DNA from: Bradyrhizobium sp. B097
GTDB lineage: Bacteria; Pseudomonadota; Alphaproteobacteria; Rhizobiales; Xanthobacteraceae
Length of the DNA stretch: 64,000 bases
NCBI RefSeq assembly: GCF_038957035.1
Contig: NZ_CP152412.1
Span: 9,110,501-9,174,500 of the forward strand
Direction: 5' to 3'
Part shown: positions 47,088-55,244 of the stretch, piece after piece
Layout: the number at the start of each line of letters is the position of its first letter
Position numbering within the stretch: the first letter of the stretch is position 1
The notes under the pieces: model-generated
What the model saw: the letters and a program-made list of their open reading frames with translations, nothing else
What the model was told of the DNA's origin: nothing
Database searches by the model: none
Made by a program: the position numbers and the translations under genes

Positions 47088-47300
47088 GACGTAGTCCTCC
47101 CTTTGCTTGGTGATTGATCGGTGCTTTGGCGATCGACAGCACGCTCGGCGGCCTTGCGCATTCTGAGCGCATTGGTGGTGACGGCCGGCGTCGGCGGGGC
47201 GCAGCGTTGGCGCGCCCGGCAGTGCATTTCCTCCTTGATGTCGTTAGGTCAGCCGTCTTGACGGTTGTCCAAATTATTGCGCCAACCCTCGTCCAGGAAC

Positions 47301-47336
47301 TTGACACTTGTCAAGCCTGAATTTGACAAGTGTCAA
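47301..47336. promoter_or_regulatory. Twin palindromic operators of the TetR regulator
   Basis: TTGACACTTGTCAA (47301-47314) and TTGACAAGTGTCAA (47323-47336) are each palindromic and are exact reverse complements of each other, 22 bp apart centre to centre (two helical turns). They lie between the divergent SDR and tetR genes. The TTGACA half-sites also look like -35 hexamers, so binding would block both promoters. Confidence 0.82.
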
Positions 47337-47418
47337 AGAGGATGATTGTGAAGAGATGGAGTGCGCCGCGGTTCGCGCGGTATAAGTTGCTGCAGGGAAG
47401 AGACAGGAAAGGCACGAG

Positions 47419-48057
47419 ATGGCGCGGCAAGCGACAGGAGCGGCCCAACGCGTGGCGGTGGCGGCCGAGACGCTGCGCGACGAGAAATTCAACGCACGAC
47501 GCGTCGAGCTTGCGGAGGCCGCGCTGGAAACGCTCGGCGAACTCGGCTTCGCGCGCACCAGCCTGCGCGAAATCGCGCAGAACTCCGCGTTCACGCACGG
47601 CGTGTTTCACTACTACTTCAGCGACAAGCTCGATCTGATCTGCTGCTGCGTCCGTCATTACAAGGCGAAATGCGTCACGCGCTACGACGAGGTGGTGACG
47701 ACGGCACGAAGCCGCGACGAATTGACCGAAGGCTTCCTCGCCAAGCTCGCGGCGACGTTGCAGGACGAAGCCCGCATGCACCGGCTCTGGTACGACCTGC
47801 GCTCGCAGGCGATGTTCGAGCCCGCGTTTCGCAAGGACGTGCTCGAGATCGACAAGAGCCTGGAAGCGATGATCTGGCGGATCGCCACGCGCTACGCAGA
47901 GTTGGGCAACAGAAAGCCGGCATCGTCTCCAGCTGCGCTCTACGCGCTGTTCGACGGCCTGTTCCAGAGCGCGCTGCTCAGGCACCTCGCCAGCGACGAG
48001 AAGGCCGTCCCCGATCTGCTCGACGAAGTCCGCCGTCTGCTGCCGACGATCTGCTGA
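47419..48057 (+). CDS. TetR family transcriptional regulator
   Basis: 212 residues. N-terminal HTH: LAEAALETLGELGFARTSLR followed by EIAQNSAFTHGVFHYYFSDK, the TetR signature. The C-terminal ligand domain has unusual Cys-rich ICCCVRHYKAKC. Divergent from the SDR operon with twin palindromes between, so it probably represses that operon and itself. The ligand may be a CoA ester or the pathway substrate. Confidence 0.92.
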   Translation: MARQATGAAQRVAVAAETLRDEKFNARRVELAEAALETLGELGFARTSLREIAQNSAFTHGVFHYYFSDKLDLICCCVRHYKAKCVTRYDEVVTTARSRDELTEGFLAKLAATLQDEARMHRLWYDLRSQAMFEPAFRKDVLEIDKSLEAMIWRIATRYAELGNRKPASSPAALYALFDGLFQSALLRHLASDEKAVPDLLDEVRRLLPTIC

Positions 48058-48075
48058 GAGAACTGCGAACGCTTC

Positions 48076-48160
48076 GTAGCCCGGATGAAGCGCAGCGAAA
48101 TCCGGGATTTGCGCTGGTTGCGAGATTTCCCCGGATTGCGCTTCGCTTCATCCGGGCTAC
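48076..48160. repeat. Palindromic intergenic repeat, GTAGCCCGGATG family, copy 3
   Basis: GTAGCCCGGATGAAGCGCAG at 48076 mirrored by the arm ending GCTTCATCCGGGCTAC at 48160. It is in the gap between convergent tetR and ptsN. Confidence 0.88.
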
Positions 48161-48257
48161 GGCGATCGAAATGATCGCGCAGTGTCGCGCGCCATCGCGT
48201 GGCGAACGAACTATGTCTTGATGACAATTGCGCGAACGAATTCGCGAATGCGGATGA

Positions 48258-48719
48258 TTACGCCGCGCTCGCCGGCGGCAGCGCGAGCACCGAGTAGATC
48301 GCCTGCGCGTCGCGCGAGGCACGGAGCTTCTTGGCGACGTCCTGGTCGCGCAGCAGGCGGGCGATGCGCGCCAGCGCCTTGAGGTGATCGGCACCGGCGC
48401 CTTCCGGCGCGAGCAACAGGAAGATCAGATCGACCGGCTGGCCGTCCATCGCCTCGAAATCGATCGGGCGCTCGAGGCGGGCGAAGAAGCCGAACAGCTT
48501 CTCAAGCTTCGGCAGCTTGCCGTGCGGAATGGCGACGCCATAGCCGACCGCCGTGGTGCCGAGCTTCTCGCGCTGCAGCAGCACTTCGAACACCGCGCGT
48601 TCGTTCTGCCCGGTCAGCGCGGATGCACGCGCAGCGAGTTCCTGCAGCGCCTGCTTCTTGCTGATGACTTTCAAAGCCGGGAGAATCGCCTCGGGTGCGA
48701 CCAAATCGGTAATCGGCAT
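48258..48719 (-). CDS. ptsN: PtsN, nitrogen PTS enzyme IIA
   Basis: 153 residues. The phospho-acceptor is His66 in GYGVAIPHGKLPKL; ADHLKALARIARLLRDQDVA is the typical C-terminal part. EIIA-Ntr receives phosphate from NPr and regulates potassium transport, stringent response and sigma-54-linked traits by protein contact. Classical position downstream of rpoN and hpf. Confidence 0.95.
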   Translation of the reverse strand: MPITDLVAPEAILPALKVISKKQALQELAARASALTGQNERAVFEVLLQREKLGTTAVGYGVAIPHGKLPKLEKLFGFFARLERPIDFEAMDGQPVDLIFLLLAPEGAGADHLKALARIARLLRDQDVAKKLRASRDAQAIYSVLALPPASAA

Positions 48720-48950
48720 TGGGACGTTCCGAGGTGAATGAACCGTCAGGTTGCGAAATAGGCTTTACAGCGGCGGCGTCAAGAAGTTGAGGTGGGATGC
48801 GGGCTTAGCCCGGGTCCAGTTGGCAGGGCTTCTACTCCAACGTATCGGCGGTGCCAACACCTGCGAACCCTGTTCCGCCTCCTTATTGCTGGAGGCGGCG
48901 GACCATAAGCAGGGCCGGCTTCGGACGTCAATGCCATGGGCCAACTATCC

Positions 48951-49550
48951 TCAGGGGCTCACCGCCGGCGGATCGACCCAGCCGACATTGCCGTCCGTAC
49001 GGCGGTATATGATGTTCAACCGGCCACTGCCGCCATGTTGGAATACCAGGCAGGAGGCGCCGGTCAGATCGAGCTCCATGACGGCTTCGCTGACCGACAG
49101 CCGCTTCAGCGCAGTGGTTGCCTCGGCAATGATCACCGGGCTGTATTCGGTGACCTCATCCTCGTTCTCGGGCGCCTCGATGACGTAGCTCGGCGCGTCG
49201 AGCCCGACGCCGTTCAATTCGGCAAACGCAGCGTTCGCGGTGTAGGTTTTGCGGGCCGAGCGGTCCTTGAGCCGGCTCTTGTAGCGGCGCAGGCGCTTCT
49301 CGATCATCAGGAGCGCGGCGTCCGCGCTGGCATAAGCGTCGGCGGCGTTGGATTCGGCTTCCAGCGTGATGCCGGAATCCAGATGCAGCGAGCAATCGGT
49401 GCGGAAGCCGAAGCCATCCTTGCTCAGCGTGATGTGACCGGAATAGTTGCCATCAAAATACTTTCGCAGGACCTCGTCGGTGCGCTCGCTGACGCGCGCG
49501 CGAAGCGCCTCGCCGATGCTGATGCTCTTTCCCGAGATTCGAAGGGTCAT
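48951..49550 (-). CDS. hpf: Ribosome hibernation promoting factor, long form
   Basis: 199 residues. N-terminal ribosome-binding domain (MTLRISGKSISIGEALRARV) plus the long-form C-terminal domain (RLSVSEAVMELDLTGASCLV, NIIYRRTDGNVGWVDP), which dimerises 70S ribosomes into 100S. ATG at 49550 is preferred over TTG at 49562. 185 bases downstream of rpoN. A CCGCCTCC/GGAGGCGG hairpin (48875-48898) lies beyond its stop. Confidence 0.94.
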   Translation of the reverse strand: MTLRISGKSISIGEALRARVSERTDEVLRKYFDGNYSGHITLSKDGFGFRTDCSLHLDSGITLEAESNAADAYASADAALLMIEKRLRRYKSRLKDRSARKTYTANAAFAELNGVGLDAPSYVIEAPENEDEVTEYSPVIIAEATTALKRLSVSEAVMELDLTGASCLVFQHGGSGRLNIIYRRTDGNVGWVDPPAVSP

Positions 49551-49735
49551 TTGATGCCTCAATTGCTGGATGCCTCGATCACTCTTGCAGGAGCATGATG
49601 TTTGCTGGGCTTCCGGTCACCTCCCTTGCTGGACGACGCTTCGCCAGGAAAGATTGAGACTATCGCGATTTGACGCGAACGCAACGAGGGCATGATCCTG
49701 CCCGTACTCGGACGGGGTCGTACTCAAGAAGTAAC

Positions 49736-51391
49736 CTAAACGGGGGCTGTATCGCGCGAGCGGTCGGGCGAGGAGGCAGGGGCCGAAAGGGCATTACCGA
49801 GCATGCTCTGTTTGTCACGGCGGCGCTGCACCGAGGATGGTATCCGCATCGCCTCGCGGTACTTCGCGACGGTGCGGCGGGCGATATCAATGCCCGAAGC
49901 GCGCAAACGTTCCACGATCGTGTCGTCGGACAGGATCGCCGACGCCGCCTCGCCGTCGATCAATTGCTTGATGTGGTGACGCACCGCTTCGGCCGAATGC
50001 GCCTCGCCGCCGTCGGCGGAGGCGATCGACGCGGTGAAAAAATACTTCAATTCAAAACTGCCGCGATTGGTCGCCATGTATTTGTTGGCGGTGACGCGCG
50101 ACACCGTCGATTCATGCATCTGGATCGCATCCGCTACCGCCTTCAGATTGAGCGGCCTCAGGTGCGCGACGCCATAGGTGAAGAATCCGTCCTGCTGGCG
50201 GACGATTTCGGTTGCGACCTTCAGGATGGTGCGGGCGCGCTGATCAAGCGCGCGGACCAGCCAGGTCGCGTTCTGCAGGCAATCGGTGAAGTACGACTTG
50301 TCACCGTCCTTGCGGATCGTCTTCGACAGCTCAGAGTAATAGGTCTGGTTGACCAGGACGCGCGGCAGAGTGTCGCTGTTGAGCTCGACATGCCAGCCGC
50401 CGTCGGGACCCGGACGCACATAGACGTCGGGCACCATGGTCTGCGTCCGCGCGGCGCCGAACTTCAGCCCCGGCTTCGGATTGAGCCGGCGGATCTCGGC
50501 GATCATGTCGGTGATGTCTTCGTCGTCGACGCCGCACAGCTTTCGCAAGGCCGCGATGTCGCGCTTGGCGAGCAGATCGAGATGCTCGACCAGCGCCTGC
50601 ATCGCCGGATCGTAGCGATCGAGCTCGCGCAGCTGGATCGCCAGGCACTCGCTAAGATTTCGCGCGCAGACGCCCGGCGGATCGAACTTCTGCAGCACCG
50701 CGACGACCTCGTCGACCGCCTGCTGCGACGCTCCGAGGCGCTCGGCGGCCTGGCCGAGATCGGCCGGCAGGTAGCCGGCGTCGTCGACCAGGTCGATCAG
50801 ATACTGCCCGATCATGCGCTGCGCCGGCGCCGAGAACGCCACCGCGAGCTGTTCGGCGAGGTGGTCGGAAAGTGTCAGCTCGGCGGCCACGAAGGCCTCG
50901 AGATTGTATTCGTCGTCGCTGGAGGCGCCACCGCCCCATTCGGTATAGACCGACGGGGCCGCGTCCTGCGCGGCGCGCGCGGCGGCTTCGGCCGGCTCTT
51001 CGGAGAACACGTTGTCGAGCCCGGTGTCGAGCGTCTGCTCGATCTCGGCGCGGGTGCCGAGGTCGCGGTTCAGCCATTCCTCCTGGCCGGGCTCAAAGGC
51101 GGGCTCGCCGCCCGAGCCTGCGGCCATGTCGGACGGCTCGCCGTCATCCCCGTAGCTCGAGGAACCGTCGGAGTCGCCGTAGTCCGGCCGCTCCATCGCC
51201 GGCTCGCCCGCCACCGGCGGTTCCGGCCCATCGGCGGCCCGCTCGAGCAGCGGATTGCGCTCCAGCTCTTCCTCGACAAAGGCCGACAGATCCAGGTTCG
51301 ACAGTTGCAGCAGCTTGATCGCCTGCATCAGCTGCGGCGTCATCACCAGCGACTGCGACTGGCGGAACTCTAGTCTTTGCGTCAGCGCCAT
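49736..51391 (-). CDS. rpoN: RNA polymerase sigma-54 factor
   Basis: 551 residues. Region I is Gln/Leu-rich (RLEFRQSQSLVMTPQLMQAI); a long acidic, Ser/Gly-rich region II follows (about residues 50-150). The core-binding domain, HTH (HESTVSRVTANKY) and the RpoN box IARRTVAKYREAM at the C-terminus are present. Directs nitrogen-related and other -24/-12 promoters with AAA activators. Downstream of lptB, as in many proteobacteria. Confidence 0.97.
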   Translation of the reverse strand: MALTQRLEFRQSQSLVMTPQLMQAIKLLQLSNLDLSAFVEEELERNPLLERAADGPEPPVAGEPAMERPDYGDSDGSSSYGDDGEPSDMAAGSGGEPAFEPGQEEWLNRDLGTRAEIEQTLDTGLDNVFSEEPAEAAARAAQDAAPSVYTEWGGGASSDDEYNLEAFVAAELTLSDHLAEQLAVAFSAPAQRMIGQYLIDLVDDAGYLPADLGQAAERLGASQQAVDEVVAVLQKFDPPGVCARNLSECLAIQLRELDRYDPAMQALVEHLDLLAKRDIAALRKLCGVDDEDITDMIAEIRRLNPKPGLKFGAARTQTMVPDVYVRPGPDGGWHVELNSDTLPRVLVNQTYYSELSKTIRKDGDKSYFTDCLQNATWLVRALDQRARTILKVATEIVRQQDGFFTYGVAHLRPLNLKAVADAIQMHESTVSRVTANKYMATNRGSFELKYFFTASIASADGGEAHSAEAVRHHIKQLIDGEAASAILSDDTIVERLRASGIDIARRTVAKYREAMRIPSSVQRRRDKQSMLGNALSAPASSPDRSRDTAPV

Positions 51392-51481
51392 GGAGGCAAG
51401 ATCGATCCCAAAAATTGGCTCGATTCTTGCTTATATTAGTCCGCCTGGGATGTACACGGCTTGACGGATGCAAAATTTGGG

Positions 51482-52468
51482 CTAGAGGCGGAATTCCTCG
51501 CCAAGGTAAAGCCTGCGTACATCCGGGTCGTTAACGATCTCCTCCGGGCTGCCCTCAGTCAAGATCTCACCGGCATAGACGATATAGGCGCGGTCGGTCA
51601 GGCCGAGCGTCTCGCGGACATTGTGGTCGGTGATGAGCACGCCGATGCCGCGGTTGGTGAGATGGCGGACGAGGTCCTGGATGTCGCCGACCGCGATCGG
51701 GTCGATGCCGGCGAACGGCTCGTCGAGCAGCATGTAGTTCGGGCGCGTCGCCAGCGCGCGCGCGATCTCGACGCGGCGGCGCTCGCCGCCGGACAGCGCG
51801 ATCGACGGGCTCTTGCGCAGCCGCGTGATGTTGAACTCGTCGAGCAGCGAATCCAGCTCGTGCTCGCGCTTCTTCTTCGAGGGCTCGACGACCTCGAGCA
51901 CCGCGCGGATGTTCTGCTCGACCGTCAGGCCGCGGAAGATCGAGGCTTCCTGCGGCAGATAGCCGATGCCGAGCCGCGCGCGCTGATACATCGGCAGCTT
52001 GGTGACGTCGTGGCCGTCGAGCTCGATCGCGCCGCGATCGGCCTTGATCAGGCCGGTGATCATGTAGAACACGGTGGTCTTGCCGGCGCCGTTGGGCCCG
52101 AGCAGGCCGACCGCCTCGCCGCGGCGCACATAGATGCTGACGCCGCGCACGACCTGGCGGCTGCCAAAACTCTTTTCCACGCTATGCACAGCCAGATAGC
52201 CCGGCCGCTTGATGAGCTGCGGCGCAGAAGCGGCATTGTTCCTGGCCGGCCTCGCCCGCGCCGGGGCGGGTGCCGCTGCGGGCTGGGATCGCGGCAGCTC
52301 GACGGCGGGAACCGGAGCGGCGCGCGCCATCGGCGGCGCGTCGCGCACCGGTGACGTCAGCATCTCGCCGAACTGGTCGCCGAGCGCCGTGATGTCGTCA
52401 TGCGCGCGCGCAAATCCGGAACTGCGTTTCGCAGGGCGCCGCCGGAACATGCCGAGAAAATCCACCAT
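51482..52468 (-). CDS. lptB: LptB, LPS export ATPase, with N-terminal extension
   Basis: 328 residues; E. coli LptB has 241. The first 85 or so residues are an extra basic, then Pro/Ala-rich region ([37 protein letters not shown]). The ATPase follows: [67 protein letters not shown] and [10 protein letters not shown]. It powers LPS transport with LptFG. If the annotated start is too early, the normal form would begin near [13 protein letters not shown]. Confidence 0.94.
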   Translation of the reverse strand: MVDFLGMFRRRPAKRSSGFARAHDDITALGDQFGEMLTSPVRDAPPMARAAPVPAVELPRSQPAAAPAPARARPARNNAASAPQLIKRPGYLAVHSVEKSFGSRQVVRGVSIYVRRGEAVGLLGPNGAGKTTVFYMITGLIKADRGAIELDGHDVTKLPMYQRARLGIGYLPQEASIFRGLTVEQNIRAVLEVVEPSKKKREHELDSLLDEFNITRLRKSPSIALSGGERRRVEIARALATRPNYMLLDEPFAGIDPIAVGDIQDLVRHLTNRGIGVLITDHNVRETLGLTDRAYIVYAGEILTEGSPEEIVNDPDVRRLYLGEEFRL

Positions 52469-52730
52469 CCCCGCTTCGCTTCAGCCTTTCACGGTGATCC
52501 CGCGACCTTGCCTGCGGACCAATCGATTCGCACGGCAAAGCGCCAACATGCGCCTTGAATGAATGGATGCCCCTGTCCCGGCCAACATAACTCCCCCTCA
52601 AAGGCACATCGTCCGGCCGGGCCGCTGGAGTAGATACAGTCTCGCCCGGCGCGCTTCAACCTTGCGACCGCAAAATTTTATCTAACTTATTGATTCTACT
52701 TCACCTTACGCGAAGCTTACTTTGGGAGGC

Positions 52731-53483
52731 CTATTTCGGCTTGCTGCCCGGAAGCAGCTGAAGCGGCGACGGGGCAGCAGGGGCCGTGCCGGGGGCGGCC
52801 GGCGTGCCGCAGCCGCCCTTGCCGTTCTGTCCGCCCTGCGACTGGATGAACAGGCCCTGCACCTTGCCGCTGTCGGATTCCACCCGCGAGACGCCGGTGG
52901 TCATGTCCACCAGCAGGCGGTCGCCGCGCAGCACGTTCTGGCACTGGGTCAGCACGACCTGGCCGCCACCCCCGCCGATCATGGTGATCAAATTGGTCTT
53001 GGTGTCGAAGATCGCGGTCTCGCCGGTGACGACCTGATCCTTCTGGGTGACGACGACATTGCCCTTCGCCTCCAGCCGCTTGATCGAGGACGCGCCGCCG
53101 GGGCCGGGCGTTGCCGACTGTATCGGCGCGCCCTTCTGACCGGCGGCAGCCTTGGTGCCGCCCGAGGTACCACTCGTGGCCGGCGTCGGCGACTGCGTCG
53201 ATTTATCCTCGTAGAACACAACCAGCACCTTCGAGGTCATGGTGGTGTCGCCCTGCACGACCTTCACATTGCCGGCGAAGGTCGCCTCCTTCTTCTTGTC
53301 GCGCATTTCGAGCGAGGCGGCCTCGATCTGGATCGGCTGGTCGCGGTTCTGCGAAAAGCCCTGCATGGCGTTGGGAACGCCACTCATCGAGCCCTGTGCG
53401 GACGCAGTGCCGGCTGCGAACAGCGTGAGCAGAAAGGCCGCAATTGCGATGCCGTGCGGAAAACGTCTCATCATCAAATTCAT
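52731..53483 (-). CDS. lptA: LptA/OstA-type periplasmic LPS bridge protein
   Basis: 250 residues. Signal peptide ending AGTASAQG, then QPIQIEAASLEMRDKKKEAT and FAGNVKVVQGDTTMTSKVLV, the beta-jellyroll repeat of LptA; the second half (KGNVVVTQKDQVVTGETAIF) repeats it. A Ser/Gly/Pro insert sits between. It carries LPS across the periplasm. The start overlaps the lptC stop (ATGA); lptB follows after 262 bases. Confidence 0.9.
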   Translation of the reverse strand: MNLMMRRFPHGIAIAAFLLTLFAAGTASAQGSMSGVPNAMQGFSQNRDQPIQIEAASLEMRDKKKEATFAGNVKVVQGDTTMTSKVLVVFYEDKSTQSPTPATSGTSGGTKAAAGQKGAPIQSATPGPGGASSIKRLEAKGNVVVTQKDQVVTGETAIFDTKTNLITMIGGGGGQVVLTQCQNVLRGDRLLVDMTTGVSRVESDSGKVQGLFIQSQGGQNGKGGCGTPAAPGTAPAAPSPLQLLPGSKPK

Positions 53484-54205
53484 TTCGGGTTGGCGGACTT
53501 GCGCGGCTTCGGTGGCGGCGGAGGTGGCGCGGGCTCGGCGGGCGGGCTCGGATTGTTGTCGCCGAGCTTGTCCAGATTCATCACGACATTGCCCTCGAAC
53601 CGCACGAGCTCGCCGCTGTTGTAGATCCTGAGGCGGTCGGCGGTCAGCGTGCCTTGGAGCAGCTTGACGTCGACATGCTCGTCCGACGACACGTTGCCCT
53701 TGTTGATGTCGACAAAGGCCTGCGTCAGTTTGGCCTCATAGCCGGTGGACGACTGCAGGAAGATATCCTGCCGCAGGTCGAGCAGCTGCTTCTTGTTGTC
53801 GAAGAAGCCGGTGCGCGCATCCATCGTCACTGTCGACTGATCCTGCTGCGCCACCTTGGCGCGGATCGTCTTCAGTTCGACATGATCAGGGTCGGTGACG
53901 TCCTGGATCGCCGCCTTGGCCCACATCTCATAGGGCCGGCCCTCAGCGGAGAAGCCGGCGATATGCGGCGATTCCATCGTGATCTTGGTGCCGGACACGA
54001 CGAGGTTATCCATCTCGACCGGCAGCTTGGGGATCATTTCGCGGAATGGATTGTAGACCGAGACGAAGATGATCGAGGCCATCGACAGCCCGACCACTGC
54101 AGGCACCGCGACGCGCAGAATCCGCACCATGCGGCTGTGCCGCGCGGCAGCGGCAAAGCGCGCCTCGAGGCCCGTGACATAGGCTGGATTCTGAACCGAA
54201 TTCAC
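53480..54205 (-). CDS. lptC: LptC, LPS export membrane protein
   Basis: 241 residues. One N-terminal membrane helix (VAVPAVVGLSMASIIFVSVY), then a jellyroll domain: MDNLVVSGTKITMESPHIAG, IRAKVAQQDQSTVTMDARTG and LTADRLRIYNSGELVRFEGN. The C-terminal tail is Pro-rich. It passes LPS from LptBFG to LptA. First gene of lptC-lptA, downstream of rnd after 182 bases. Confidence 0.9.
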   Translation of the reverse strand: MNSVQNPAYVTGLEARFAAAARHSRMVRILRVAVPAVVGLSMASIIFVSVYNPFREMIPKLPVEMDNLVVSGTKITMESPHIAGFSAEGRPYEMWAKAAIQDVTDPDHVELKTIRAKVAQQDQSTVTMDARTGFFDNKKQLLDLRQDIFLQSSTGYEAKLTQAFVDINKGNVSSDEHVDVKLLQGTLTADRLRIYNSGELVRFEGNVVMNLDKLGDNNPSPPAEPAPPPPPPKPRKSANPK

Positions 54206-54387
54206 CTGAGCTCCAGAGGCGCGGAATTGCCCCTATTCTAGCCGGAGCCGCCCGAATATGCAGCCCGGACCTCGCGTCGCGCCCCCCAAGCCGACTTCAA
54301 GGCGGACCACGCGTGAACAGTTTGGCCGAAACGGGGCGGAACCGGCCCTGCTGCGACGAATTCGGCGCCCATCATGAACGGGCGAAA

Positions 54388-55002
54388 TCAGGAATGGGCG
54401 AAGATGTCCTCGGCCTCCCAGCCGTCGAGATCGAGCCTGGCGCGCGTCGGCAGGAAATCGAAACAGGCCTTCGCGAGATCCGTGCGTCCCTCGCGCGCCA
54501 GCATGACATTCAGCTTGTCGCGCAGCGCATGCAGGTGCAGCACGTCGGACGCGGCATAGGCGAGCTGGGCCTCGCTCAGGCTTTGCGCACCCCAGTCGCT
54601 CGACTGCTGCTGCTTCGACAATTCGACGTTCAGCACTTCGCGCACCAGATCCTTCAGGCCATGGCGGTCGGTGTAGGTGCGCGACAGGCGCGAGGCGATC
54701 TTGGTGCAATAGACCGGCGCCGGCATCACACCGAACGTGTTGTAGAGCACCGCGACGTCGAACCGCGCGAAATGGAAGATCTTGGTGATCGCAGGATTGG
54801 CGAGCAGCGCCTTCAGGTTCGGCGAGTCGGTGTGCCCCTTCGGAATCTGGATCACGTCGGCGGTGCCGTCACCGTTCGACATCTGCACCACGCAGAGCCG
54901 GTCACGGTGCGGATGCAGTCCCATGGTCTCGGTGTCGATTGCCACGGAATCGGTGTAGCGGGACAGATCAGGCAGATCGCCGCGATGCAGGCGGATGGTC
55001 AT
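54388..55002 (-). CDS. rnd: Ribonuclease D-type 3'-5' exonuclease
   Basis: 204 residues, only the DEDD exonuclease domain: SVAIDTETMGLHPHRDRLCV (first Asp/Glu), IFHFARFDVAVLYNTFG and SEAQLAYAASDVLHLHALRD (last Asp, Tyr). The HRDC domain of E. coli RNase D is missing, as usual for short alphaproteobacterial forms. It trims tRNA 3' ends. ATG at 55002 begins MTIRLHRGDLPDLSRY; the in-frame start at 55161 would add 53 unrelated residues. Confidence 0.9.
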   Translation of the reverse strand: MTIRLHRGDLPDLSRYTDSVAIDTETMGLHPHRDRLCVVQMSNGDGTADVIQIPKGHTDSPNLKALLANPAITKIFHFARFDVAVLYNTFGVMPAPVYCTKIASRLSRTYTDRHGLKDLVREVLNVELSKQQQSSDWGAQSLSEAQLAYAASDVLHLHALRDKLNVMLAREGRTDLAKACFDFLPTRARLDLDGWEAEDIFAHS

Positions 55003-55244
55003 GCTGTCAAAAACCTCGTCGAATCGCTCTCGGGACAAGCTATCGTTCAATTCCCCGACAGGCGAGCGTGCATCAAGCTTCGTTGTCCAAGCCTTGGCTT
55101 GCGTCTCGGCGTCAAAGCCCATCAAGGGCGGAGCGCCGGCAACGCGAACCTCATTGTGCACGCACAGATGGTTCAGGGTTTAGCGCCATTGTGCAGCGGA
55201 GACAATGGCTTGGGCAGTCCACAGCGCCAGCGCGGCGCGCGCCA

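Noticed and set aside
48875..48898. Terminator of hpf
   Set aside because: Good hairpin but no T-run and about 50 bases past the stop; too weak to list as a terminator.
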